From the IMG/VR virus record IMGVR_UViG_3300014720_000209, positions 1-22,235 of that record: a stretch of DNA of 22,235 nucleotides; one strand, written 5' to 3'. The translations under genes were made by a program, and so were the position numbers. The DNA is from a virus. The notes beneath the pieces were generated by a model. That model searched no databases. It worked only from the letters and a program-made list of their open reading frames with translations, and was not told the origin of the DNA. How positions within the stretch are numbered: position 1 is the first letter of the stretch; each line of letters starts with the position of its first letter. Positions 12,651-18,760 of this stretch are shown here, in pieces.

Positions 12651-13316
12651 GTGAATATTTCGAAAGAACATAATTTGATTTGGGTACCATTTCCCTCGTC
12701 AGGAGAGCGTGCTTTGGCAGACTTTTTTTCAAAAAATGGTTTTTTTCGTGAAAATACCGTTGGAAACTATGAGCTTGAAGATTTAACACCCGACAATTTT
12801 TCCTATACAAGGTTGAGGGATGAAAAATATGAGGATTACGACTTAATTTGTTCGATTGACAACCCATATAGACTTATTATCAATCATTTCAAGAAATTCT
12901 CGGTTATAAATTGGAGTTTAAAGTCCAACACCAAAGAAATGTTGGGTGAAAAATTCAATGAGTGGATTCATCCTGTGATTTTTGATGATATCCAACAGAT
13001 AGACCCGATGGACAATACTCATTTTTTCTTATTTCCATTTTTTGAACCTAAAAAGGGAAAAACATATTATATCAGAGTTGATATGTTGGAAAAGGATTTG
13101 AAAAGATTGGGATTTACAATAAAAAAACCATTTGGTATAAAAAAACAACTTTTACCTGATTTATCGGACTCTTACAAAGACGTATTTTCTTATGAACACG
13201 CAAGAATTATTTACCATATCAATAAGACCACATTTGATAAACTTGATTATGACCCATTCAGTTTCACAACACGTGAATTGACCTTGAAAGAAAAAGTTGA
13301 TTTTATTCACAACTAA
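12651..13316 (+). CDS. Sulfotransferase-like protein, 221 aa
   Basis: I choose GTG 12651; a TTG at 12633 lies inside the preceding terminator. The layout recalls sulfotransferase family 2: an N-terminal strand and turn at the nucleotide-loop position (IWVPFPSSGERALADFF), then a strand followed by N-P-Y-R (DLICSIDNPYRLIINHFKKF), like the R-x-P-x-x-R-hydrophobic-x-S 3'-phosphate motif, and near the C-terminus HINKTTFDKLDYDP, like the family's Y-x-x-D-F-x-x-F-x-Y end. Key residues deviate (the usual K in the first loop is absent), so activity is doubtful. It might modify a surface glycan or be a remnant. No promoter of either class is visible. Confidence 0.45.
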   Translation: MNISKEHNLIWVPFPSSGERALADFFSKNGFFRENTVGNYELEDLTPDNFSYTRLRDEKYEDYDLICSIDNPYRLIINHFKKFSVINWSLKSNTKEMLGEKFNEWIHPVIFDDIQQIDPMDNTHFFLFPFFEPKKGKTYYIRVDMLEKDLKRLGFTIKKPFGIKKQLLPDLSDSYKDVFSYEHARIIYHINKTTFDKLDYDPFSFTTRELTLKEKVDFIHN

Positions 13317-13320
13317 GTAG

Positions 13321-13327
13321 TATTTAT
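13321..13327 (+). promoter_or_regulatory. TATTTAT element that decides the start at 13332
   Basis: TATTTAT lies 4 nt before ATG 13332, the shortest spacing in the window. The in-frame ATG at 13326 overlaps the element itself, so 13332 is preferred; it also aligns with the paralogue's N-terminus. Confidence 0.55.
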
Positions 13328-13331
13328 GTGT

Positions 13332-13607
13332 ATGGGACAAAGACTTATTGTAAATCAGGAAGAGAAAGAAAACATCCAAAAAATGTATGAACAAATGACA
13401 GGGGTCGCATTTGGTGGTGAAATGAACGCATTTAAAACACCTCAGGTACCAATTGAGACAGGTCAACAAGTCGACATTAAATCTTTGAACCACGACCTCA
13501 AACTTAGAAATGTAGATTTCTATTATGACGATGTAACAAAATCTTTCGAGGTTGTAGTTCGTGATGGTGGAAAAGTAATAAGATATACCGCATCAATTAA
13601 GAAGTAA
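13332..13607 (+). CDS. Tagged protein, tandem paralogue 1, 91 aa
   Basis: It begins MGQRLIVNQEEKENIQKMYE|Q and continues MTGVAFGGEMNAFKTPQ. The first 38 residues align with the next gene throughout (MGKRFFVTESEKDNIRNLYE|Q, then VAGVAFGGEMNGFKKPK), including the block G-V-A-F-G-G-E-M-N just after the putative cleavage site. The remaining 53 residues are a small strand-rich domain (VDFYYDDVTKSFEVVVRDGG) with no counterpart in the paralogue. This is a duplicated leader joined to different bodies. Likely an internal virion protein. Confidence 0.8.
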   Translation: MGQRLIVNQEEKENIQKMYEQMTGVAFGGEMNAFKTPQVPIETGQQVDIKSLNHDLKLRNVDFYYDDVTKSFEVVVRDGGKVIRYTASIKK

Positions 13608-13609
13608 TC

Positions 13610-14149
13610 ATGGGTAAAAGATTTTTTGTAACCGAATCGGAAAAAGACAACATTCGTAACTTATACGAACAAGTTGCTGGTGTGGCATTTGGTGGTGAAA
13701 TGAATGGGTTCAAGAAACCGAAAGAAGAAAAGGGAGGAAAACTTTTCTGTAATGCCAAAAACACTAAAACTATTCACGACCTTATGGGTGGCGCAGACCC
13801 CGAAACATACATTGACGGTATACAACTCAGAAAAGGTGGTGTAAACGGATTGGTCGACAAGTTGGAGGTTCTCAAAACAATGAGACTTTTCCCACAAATC
13901 ACCGATGGGGGTAATGATTTGTCATCTCAAATTGCCAAGGACCTTCAGGAGTTCAAACCTTACAACTACTTTGACGAAAACAAAAAAGAGTGTTGTAGAG
14001 CGATGGACAAAATTATCGAACTTTACAAAGAGAACGAACACGGAGAGGAGTTGGTCAAAGACATCGAAAAAATATACGGACTTAGTTACTTGGACGCAAG
14101 AGCAAAAGAGTTTTTGAAACACTCTTTAGGAGTTATTAAGGGGGAATAA
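13610..14149 (+). CDS. Tagged protein, tandem paralogue 2, 179 aa
   Basis: It lies 2 nt after paralogue 1 and shares the leader and the G-V-A-F-G-G-E-M-N block. The body is different: a basic linker (KKPKEEKGGKLFCNAKNTK) followed by a mainly helical domain with LMGGADPETYIDGIQLRKGG and a C-terminal helical pair (CCRAMDKIIELYKENEHGEELV, two adjacent cysteines). No domain recognised; the ADP-ribosyltransferase-like or peptidoglycan-related roles sometimes seen for injected proteins are not supported by any motif. Its stop lies inside the stem of the terminator. Confidence 0.8.
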   Translation: MGKRFFVTESEKDNIRNLYEQVAGVAFGGEMNGFKKPKEEKGGKLFCNAKNTKTIHDLMGGADPETYIDGIQLRKGGVNGLVDKLEVLKTMRLFPQITDGGNDLSSQIAKDLQEFKPYNYFDENKKECCRAMDKIIELYKENEHGEELVKDIEKIYGLSYLDARAKEFLKHSLGVIKGE

Positions 14150-14167
14150 TTTAATCCCCCTTTTTTT
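14138..14167 (+). terminator. Rho-independent terminator
   Basis: AAGGGGGA (14138-14145) pairs with TCCCCCTT (14155-14162), then TTTTT. The stop codon of the preceding gene (14147-14149) lies in its loop. Confidence 0.88.
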
Positions 14168-14184
14168 ATGCTTATACTTAGGGT

Positions 14185-14544
14185 ATGTCAGAGAAACGAT
14201 TAGCTCTATACGAGTATTCTACATCCCTGTCTTCACCTAAAATAGAACCCATAGACATCACTTCTTTCAAAAGATATGGTGTCACTAAGGCAAACGACTT
14301 TTTTGGTGGGAAATGGGAGGATTTGCTCGAAGAGGCTGAAATCCTGAAAGAGACTATCGAACTTAACGATAGGATATACAATTGTAAGTACAATTTTGAA
14401 CCCAAGATAGGTAATACCTATCACATCTATGAGGGAAAAGATGGGAAAGAATTTTTGTCCATCATTGCTCCCCACGAATGGACTCAAAAACACGTCATCT
14501 CAGTAAGACTGAACTCGGATTCGGTTTGGAAAAAAATTTCCTAA
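14185..14544 (+). CDS. DUF2452-like protein, 119 aa
   Basis: The C-terminal half, FEPKIGNTYHIYEGKDGKEF then LSIIAPHEWT, followed by a strand and a D-S-x-W end, matches the pattern I remember for DUF2452 (F-x-P-x-x-G-x-x-Y-x-L-Y ... L-S-x-I-x-P-x-x-W). DUF2452 is a small bacterial domain without an established function. The N-terminal half is a helix (WEDLLEEAEILKETIELNDR). The start ATG 14185 lies 18 nt after the terminator with no clear promoter motif. It may be a host-derived gene. Confidence 0.5.
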   Translation: MSEKRLALYEYSTSLSSPKIEPIDITSFKRYGVTKANDFFGGKWEDLLEEAEILKETIELNDRIYNCKYNFEPKIGNTYHIYEGKDGKEFLSIIAPHEWTQKHVISVRLNSDSVWKKIS

Positions 14545-14697
14545 TATATTATACTAATTTTTTATAAAATTTTATTAATAATTAATTCTATATTAATAAT
14601 ATAATACTAGAACTAGTACTTAGTACACGTCAGTGAAAAAGACCAAGGGAGTCTCCAAATTTTTTTGTAGGTATTTATAGGGATATAGAAAAAAGTT
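14545..14697. other. AT-rich intergenic region with short repeats
   Basis: No gene is visible here. 14545-14610 is almost entirely A and T, with a 10-nt direct repeat TATTAATAAT at 14573-14582 and 14591-14600. It is followed by ACTAGAACTAGTACTTAGTAC-type short palindromes (about 14606-14627) and by GGAGTCTCC (14649-14657) before a T run. The last part holds the TATTTAT element of the next gene. This is the least coding-like stretch of the window and may be a regulatory region; I cannot support calling it an origin. Confidence 0.45.
14672..14678 (+). promoter_or_regulatory. TATTTAT late-promoter-like element
   Basis: The context is GTAGGTATTTATAGG, 19 nt before ATG 14698, ahead of the spanin-like gene. 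Confidence 0.6.
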
Positions 14698-15000
14698 ATG
14701 GACGAAACTTCAATTTGGACTGTGATTGTAACTATCGTTACGGTTTTGGGTTCAACAAGTGCGTGGAAATTTTATGAGAAAAGAGCGGAGGCCAAAAAGG
14801 ATGAGGATAATTTTATCAAACAGGATTGTCGTGAGCGCATCACCAAGTTGGAGGTTTTGTTGAAAGAAAGTTCTGTAGAAAAAGACAAAATGAGAGAAAC
14901 CATTTTGGGTCTCACAGAAAAGGTTTCTGCCCTCACGGTAAAAGTAGAATTTTTACAGAAAGAAAATGTGGAATTGATTAGTCGTTTGAAAAACGATTAA
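14698..15000 (+). CDS. Membrane-anchored coiled-coil protein, spanin-like, 100 aa
   Basis: Residues 5-25 (SIWTVIVTIVTVLGSTSAW) form one N-terminal membrane segment. Residues 28-100 are a continuous charged heptad helix (ITKLEVLLKESSVEKDKM, VSALTVKVEFLQKENVELIS). An N-in anchor with a periplasmic coiled coil is the topology of an inner-membrane spanin (Rz type), which joins inner and outer membranes at the end of lysis. No partner outer-membrane lipoprotein is evident nearby. It shares the TATTTAT element with holin and endolysin. Its stop overlaps that of the convergent gene by 2 nt. Alternative: an unrelated membrane-tethered structural protein. Confidence 0.65.
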   Translation: MDETSIWTVIVTIVTVLGSTSAWKFYEKRAEAKKDEDNFIKQDCRERITKLEVLLKESSVEKDKMRETILGLTEKVSALTVKVEFLQKENVELISRLKND

Positions 15001-15284
15001 ATGTCGAACCCAACCATTACGATTATCCGATAATCGGCTAAAAAATATTTGGATACATCTCGGATAAAAACCTCAGCGGGGTCGGGGTCTAAATCAATTT
15101 CCCTATGTAAGTCCCCCAAGACAACAATAGAATCGATTAGGCAGTGTTTCTTGACTGGACTGAAGGTCATACTCCTAATATAGATTTGAGTGTCTCTACC
15201 GTAGAATTCTTGAATGTCCTTTCCCCTACTTTCGTTGAGGAAACTCTCTAAAGATTTACATAATAAGAGGTTCGAGGACATCAT
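14997..15284 (-). CDS. Unknown protein, 95 aa
   Basis: I start at the ATG at 15284 (ATGATG) directly after a promoter-like TAAATTTG; a TTG at 15290 would lie within that promoter. The product has an N-terminal helix (LLLCKSLESFLNESRG), a strand section (DTQIYIRSMTFSP), a hydrophobic strand followed by an acidic loop (IVVLGDLHREIDLDPDPAEVF) and a C-terminal strand (YRIIVMVGFDI). The DLHREIDLDPDP sequence is acidic but I recognise no catalytic motif. It is convergent with the spanin-like gene. Confidence 0.6.
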   Translation of the reverse strand: MMSSNLLLCKSLESFLNESRGKDIQEFYGRDTQIYIRSMTFSPVKKHCLIDSIVVLGDLHREIDLDPDPAEVFIRDVSKYFLADYRIIVMVGFDI

Positions 15285-15287
15285 GTC

Positions 15288-15317
15288 CAAATTTACAAGT
15301 GTTTTATGAAAATCAAA
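15288..15317 (-). promoter_or_regulatory. Bacteroidota-type promoter, TTTG-N18-TAAATTTG
   Basis: On the minus strand TTTG (15317-15314), 18 nt, TAAATTTG (15295-15288), then ATG at 15284. Spacing is two bases shorter than the other four host-type sites, so it is weaker. Confidence 0.5.
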
Positions 15318-15320
15318 ACC

Positions 15321-15461
15321 TTAACCTTGTCCCCTTGAGCGTTTTTTGTAAAGTTTCGACCTCTTTGAGTTTGAGTGTTTTGTTTTAGCGTGAACACCGG
15401 GTCTTGATACTTTTGGTTTCTTTTTGAAGACCGTAATATTGGAAACTTTTGCCTTTGCCAT
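15321..15461 (-). CDS. Tiny basic SRPGVHxKTK protein, copy 2, 46 aa
   Basis: The product reads MAKAKVSNITVFKKKPKVSR, then PGVHAKTKHSNSKRSK, then LYKKRSRGQG. It is a clear paralogue of the 6139-6273 gene (shared KVSRPGVHxKTKxS and a GQG C-terminus). Unlike that copy it is preceded on its own strand by TATTTAT (14 nt upstream) rather than a host-type promoter, so the two copies may be made at different times. Nucleic-acid binding is inferred only from the charge. Confidence 0.8.
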   Translation of the reverse strand: MAKAKVSNITVFKKKPKVSRPGVHAKTKHSNSKRSKLYKKRSRGQG

Positions 15462-15475
15462 TGTTTTCTTTTGCG

Positions 15476-15482
15476 ATAAATA
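15476..15482 (-). promoter_or_regulatory. Minus-strand TATTTAT element
   Basis: On the minus strand the context is GTATTTATCGC, 14 nt before the ATG at 15461. It is one of two minus-strand copies, which shows that the element's orientation follows the gene. Confidence 0.55.
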
Positions 15483-15487
15483 CTTTG

Positions 15488-15495
15488 TATCTTTG
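15488..15495 (+). promoter_or_regulatory. TATCTTTG, partial host-type promoter
   Basis: TATCTTTG matches TAnnTTTG and lies 4 nt before ATG 15500. The nearest TTTG (15470-15473) is only 14 nt upstream, so the match is incomplete. Confidence 0.4.
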
Positions 15496-15499
15496 TTTG

Positions 15500-15805
15500 A
15501 TGAAAATTTCGGAAGAAAACCTATCTTTATTGAGTCAAAGGTACACTGGTGAGACCTCTGAGCAAGTTTTCAATTTTATAAAACGGAGGGTTCACTTTGC
15601 GATTGTGAAAAATTTCTTCACGGGAAAAATTATCAGATTAATTTACATCAAAGGCAAACAATATTGGATTCTCAATAATAAGAAGGACTTGAAATATCGA
15701 TTGGTTAAATTAATAGATGTTGAATTTCCAAACGTTGATATATCCGTTATTCATCGGACTGTCAAAATGTTTTTGGATATGGTGAATTCGTTAGATGAAG
15801 ATTAG
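15500..15805 (+). CDS. Unknown basic protein, 101 aa
   Basis: I start at ATG 15500, directly after TATCTTTG, and not at 15449, which lies across the divergent gene and its upstream region. The product begins MKISEENLSLLSQRYTGETS (no hydrophobic-x-E cleavage site) and continues with basic strands (GKIIRLIYIKGKQYWILN) and a C-terminal helix (VIHRTVKMFLDMVNSLDED). No domain recognised. The divergent region of 38 nt shared with the tiny basic gene holds one promoter-like element of each class, on opposite strands. Confidence 0.65.
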   Translation: MKISEENLSLLSQRYTGETSEQVFNFIKRRVHFAIVKNFFTGKIIRLIYIKGKQYWILNNKKDLKYRLVKLIDVEFPNVDISVIHRTVKMFLDMVNSLDED

Positions 15806-15809
15806 GTGA

Positions 15810-15816
15810 TATTTAT
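15810..15816 (+). promoter_or_regulatory. TATTTAT element of the holin gene
   Basis: The context is GTGATATTTATTG, 21 nt before ATG 15838, the longest spacing in the set. Confidence 0.58.
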
Positions 15817-15837
15817 TGATACACTAATCTACACACT

Positions 15838-16083
15838 ATGGCATTCAAAGACATTTTTAAGGATAAAAACGACTACAACGAAAAAACAATCGTTGGATTT
15901 ATGTCGTTCTCAGTTATGAGTTTGGCGGCAATTGCGGATATCGTTACAGGTATCATGGGTCAAGAGTTGGTCATCTCAGACACTGTCTTCAATTCGTTTG
16001 TAATCATTACTTTAGGTGCGTTCGGTATTGCCGAAGCAGGAAAAATCTTTGGTAAGAAAGGTTCATCAGACGACGGGTTGTAA
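15838..16083 (+). CDS. Putative holin, 81 aa
   Basis: A short protein with a charged N-terminus (MAFKDIFKDKNDYNEK), two hydrophobic helices (about residues 17-40, IVGFMSFSVMSLAAIADIVTG, and 51-68, FNSFVIITLGAFGIAEAG), and a hydrophilic basic-then-acidic tail (KIFGKKGSSDDGL). Two membrane segments and about 80 residues fit class II holins, which open the inner membrane to the endolysin. It shares the TATTTAT control element with the endolysin and spanin-like gene although the three are several kilobases apart. Membrane topology and timing function are inferred. Confidence 0.75.
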   Translation: MAFKDIFKDKNDYNEKTIVGFMSFSVMSLAAIADIVTGIMGQELVISDTVFNSFVIITLGAFGIAEAGKIFGKKGSSDDGL

Positions 16084-16090
16084 AAAGTAA

Positions 16091-16113
16091 GGGGGTCATT
16101 GACCCCCTTTTTT
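16091..16113 (+). terminator. Rho-independent terminator after the holin
   Basis: GGGGGTCA (16091-16098) pairs with TGACCCCC (16100-16107, sharing the centre) and is followed by a T tract. It sits between convergent genes and may act in both directions, as A-rich sequence precedes it on the plus strand. Confidence 0.88.
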
Positions 16114-16805
16114 TATTCTTCCCAAATAACTTCGTTGGTTTCAGGATTCCAATCTACCGTAAATGGTTTTCGGGTGAAGTTGTAACTTTCATCCAAAACG
16201 GCGGCATTGAAGTAGTGAGTATCTCCGTCAAACTTGTATCCGTATCCTGTGTGGATGTGACCGCACACGTGAATCTTAGGTTTAAGAACCTTCATTCTCT
16301 CAGCCAACAACTCACATCCCAAAGGAACACTATGACCTTTGATTGTATCAAGATGACCCCAAGCAGGACCGTGAGTAATCAAGATGTCAGTGTTCTCGGG
16401 AATGTCATTCCACTTTTGTTCAAGTTCCCAACCCATTCTTGGTAGATTGAAGGCCCAATTCCAAAACTCAGGTTGCCACGGAGACCCATAGACTTTTACT
16501 GCAGTTTCATAGTCTTCACCGATAACCTCCAAATTATCTTGAAGATAGGTTACATTCGGGTACATCTTCAAAAGCTCACGACACATATCGGGACTATCTT
16601 GGAAACCCCAATCGTGGTTACCGGCAATGAAAATCTTATGGGTGTAATTATCCAAACCATCAAACCACTTTAGGAAGTCTGTGATTTCTCCTTGGTAACC
16701 CATACTACTCATATCACCAGCATGGATGAGCAAATCACCACCAGGTAGACTTGAAGTCACCTGATTGTGTTTGGTGTGTGTGTCTGATATGAATGTGATT
16801 TTCAT
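16113..16805 (-). CDS. Calcineurin-like metallophosphoesterase, 230 aa
   Basis: A dinuclear-metal phosphoesterase. The full motif set is present in order: SDTH (D8, H10), AGDMSS (D31), GNHDWG (N63-H64-D65), ITHGPAWGH and CGHIHTG (the G-H-x-H end). Length and the TKHNQ insert after the first motif resemble the MPPED/UPF0046 group, whose members hydrolyse phosphodiesters including cyclic nucleotides. Substrate here is unknown; degrading a cyclic-nucleotide defence signal is possible but only a guess. The ATG at 16805 overlaps the upstream stop (TAATG), so the two genes form an operon from the promoter at 17382-17413. Confidence 0.9.
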   Translation of the reverse strand: MKITFISDTHTKHNQVTSSLPGGDLLIHAGDMSSMGYQGEITDFLKWFDGLDNYTHKIFIAGNHDWGFQDSPDMCRELLKMYPNVTYLQDNLEVIGEDYETAVKVYGSPWQPEFWNWAFNLPRMGWELEQKWNDIPENTDILITHGPAWGHLDTIKGHSVPLGCELLAERMKVLKPKIHVCGHIHTGYGYKFDGDTHYFNAAVLDESYNFTRKPFTVDWNPETNEVIWEE

Positions 16806-17377
16806 TATTCCCACCATTTATCAATATTACGGTTTAGAAGTTCAAAGATAAGGCGTTTTGCTTGTTCGTGCCGCACAAACCCCATAGCCATTGCCAAACT
16901 TGCCGAACTTGGATTTTCTTTGTAAATCTTGTGATTGATAGCCCGTTTTTTAAGGAGGGGATACTTGGCAAAATATTCATCCAAGTCATCACGAAGATTT
17001 TTCGTTCTCACTTCAAAAAAGTCCGTTCCTTCGATTTTTACGAATGTGTGTTCATCATCAACATAGGTGAAATACTCATGTAGATACTCCTCTGATTGAA
17101 ATTTGTCAATCAACCGAACAACCGTTTTCATAATTTCTACGTTTCGCTCCGAACCCATGTGAGGAAATATTTTACCGTGAGATTCCGCCATTTTTGAGAT
17201 TTTGAATTTTATAATCTCGAACAAAAAAGTGTCATCCCAATCACGGTCCTTCCAAATTATCGGACCCCATTTGATTAGGTTTTTAATACCACGGACAAAG
17301 TTTTGTGGGTAATAACGATATTCTTGTTTCCAAAACAGAACTAATCGTTGCCAAAAGTTGAGTTTGTAGTCTTTCAT
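16805..17377 (-). CDS. Conserved phage protein of unknown function, 190 aa
   Basis: I start at ATG 17377, 4 nt after the host-type promoter, instead of 17500, which would run through the divergent gene. The N-terminus is aromatic and basic (YKLNFWQRLVLFWKQEYRYY, then PQNFVRGIKNLIKWGPIIW), followed by KDRDWDD and long amphipathic helices. The block NLIKWxPIIWKDRDWD is one I recall from conserved phage hypothetical proteins; no biochemical function is known to me. It is translationally linked to the metallophosphoesterase by TAATG, so they may share a role early in infection. Confidence 0.75.
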   Translation of the reverse strand: MKDYKLNFWQRLVLFWKQEYRYYPQNFVRGIKNLIKWGPIIWKDRDWDDTFLFEIIKFKISKMAESHGKIFPHMGSERNVEIMKTVVRLIDKFQSEEYLHEYFTYVDDEHTFVKIEGTDFFEVRTKNLRDDLDEYFAKYPLLKKRAINHKIYKENPSSASLAMAMGFVRHEQAKRLIFELLNRNIDKWWE

Positions 17378-17381
17378 TCTA

Positions 17382-17413
17382 CAAATATACAAAACTCTGA
17401 GGTATTTATCAAA
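17382..17413 (-). promoter_or_regulatory. Bacteroidota-type promoter, TTTG-N20-TATATTTG
   Basis: On the minus strand TTTG (17413-17410), 20 nt, TATATTTG (17389-17382), then ATG at 17377. The spacer contains the complement of the TATTTAT that serves the divergent gene, so the two promoters physically overlap and may exclude each other. Confidence 0.78.
17403..17409 (+). promoter_or_regulatory. TATTTAT late-promoter-like element
   Basis: The context is GAGGTATTTATCA, 14 nt before ATG 17424. It lies within the spacer of the opposite-strand host-type promoter. Confidence 0.6.
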
Positions 17414-17423
17414 AAAAGATTTA

Positions 17424-18050
17424 ATGATGGACATCAAAGGAATCCTCAGAGAATACGTTGAACGTCTTGAAGACCCAACACTAGTTTTAACGGAAGACAT
17501 AAAGATTTCCGAAGCCTTGAAATATCACATTGATAATAAGTTGTCTTTGACGGACAATATTTTTCGTGTCTATTCACAATCCTACTTCGATTTGGTAAAT
17601 GAAGTTAGAAACCTTTATCAGGACAACAAAATCAAACTTAACGAAGAGGATACCTTGATGGTTGAATCCGATTTGGGTCGTATCTATTCCTATAAAGGTG
17701 AAACCATTTATTTGGATGCTCCCTACATTTTGGAGACCGAGACAGAGGAAGATATTTTGGAGGAGGCAACTCACAGAGGTAAAAAAGTTAATCTTGGAAA
17801 GCCGTTCAGAACTCCAGGCGGACCCAAGAAATTTGCGGTGTACGTAAGAAAACCTGGCGGTGGAATTAAAAAGGTTACTTTTGGAGACCCTAAGCTTAAA
17901 ATTAGAAACGCTAACAAGAAAGCTGCGAAATCATTCAGAGCAAGGCACAACTGTAAGGACAAGAAAGATAGAACAACAGCAGGATATTGGAGTTGTTCGA
18001 TTGGTCGTTACGCAAAACAATTGGGCTTATCTAGTAGTAATTCTTGGTAA
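17424..18050 (+). CDS. Probable virion-associated protein with DUF5872-like C-terminus, 208 aa
   Basis: The N-terminus (DIKGILREYVERLED) is tag-like. Residues 20-115 are acidic and helical. The C-terminal 90 residues form a distinct basic domain: GKPFRTPGGPKKFAVYVRKP, a turn with FGDPKLKIR, then SFRARHNCKDKKDRTTAGYW followed by SC (C177, C191) and IGRYAKQLGL. This RHxC...YWSC pattern is what I remember for DUF5872, found in tailed phages and giant viruses, with no established function. A switch from acidic to basic halves suggests DNA or scaffold contact. ATGATG gives two possible starts (17424 or 17427). Confidence 0.7.
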   Translation: MMDIKGILREYVERLEDPTLVLTEDIKISEALKYHIDNKLSLTDNIFRVYSQSYFDLVNEVRNLYQDNKIKLNEEDTLMVESDLGRIYSYKGETIYLDAPYILETETEEDILEEATHRGKKVNLGKPFRTPGGPKKFAVYVRKPGGGIKKVTFGDPKLKIRNANKKAAKSFRARHNCKDKKDRTTAGYWSCSIGRYAKQLGLSSSNSW

Positions 18051-18087
18051 TTTGTAATGTTGGTAGATACTTATAATTAAAATAAGT

Positions 18088-18756
18088 GTGCAGATTTACA
18101 AAATAACTAATACTTTGAATTCAAAAATTTACATCGGTAAAGATACTACCTCGAATTCAGAATACTTTGGGTCGGGTAAATTAATCAATCGAGCAATCCC
18201 TAAGTATGGGAAAGAAAATTTTGTAAAAGAAATAATTGAAGAGTGTTCAGAATACAATGAACTAAGTTCTAAAGAAAAGTTTTGGATTGACTACTACGAC
18301 TCAACCGACCTAAACAAAGGATATAACATAAGTAAGGGAGGTGACGGTGGAGATACTATCTCGAATAATCCTGAAAGACAGGTCATTATCGAAAAAATAA
18401 GTAATAAGATGAAAAACAGAGTGTTCTCTGAAAGTCATAGGAAAAGTTTGAGTCTAAATCACGGTAGTAGTAAACTCAAAAAGGGAAAAAGTTATGAAGA
18501 AATTTATGGAAATGAAAAAGCCCTTGAAATCAGAAACAAATTGAAATTGTCAAGAACAAAATATAAAACTGAGAAGGAACGACTCGGTGAGGAATATGAC
18601 AGGGTTATTCAAATACTCAAAACCAAATTTCTTGGGGATAATAACCCAATGAAAAAAAATAAATACTATTGGTACCACAATCCAATTTCATGTGAAACTA
18701 CACGAATAAAAGAAGGTGGTTCAATCCCCGAAGGATATGCCAAAGGAAGAAAATAA
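18088..18756 (+). CDS. GIY-YIG homing endonuclease with NUMOD3-like modules, 222 aa
   Basis: A free-standing mobile nuclease. Residues 1-90 are the GIY-YIG domain: IYKITN (3-8), KIYIGKD (14-20), an invariant-type R56 region and ISKGGDGGD. The module SESHRKSLSLNHGSSKLKKG matches NUMOD3 DNA-binding repeats. A C-terminal module with NPMKKNKYYWY ... IPEGYAKGRK is typical of phage homing enzymes. GTG 18088 is the only sensible start, 13 nt after TACTTAT, a one-base variant of the late element. It is inserted between a virion-type gene and the cupin-like gene; no intron is evident. Confidence 0.9.
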   Translation: MQIYKITNTLNSKIYIGKDTTSNSEYFGSGKLINRAIPKYGKENFVKEIIEECSEYNELSSKEKFWIDYYDSTDLNKGYNISKGGDGGDTISNNPERQVIIEKISNKMKNRVFSESHRKSLSLNHGSSKLKKGKSYEEIYGNEKALEIRNKLKLSRTKYKTEKERLGEEYDRVIQILKTKFLGDNNPMKKNKYYWYHNPISCETTRIKEGGSIPEGYAKGRK

Positions 18757-18760
18757 TACG

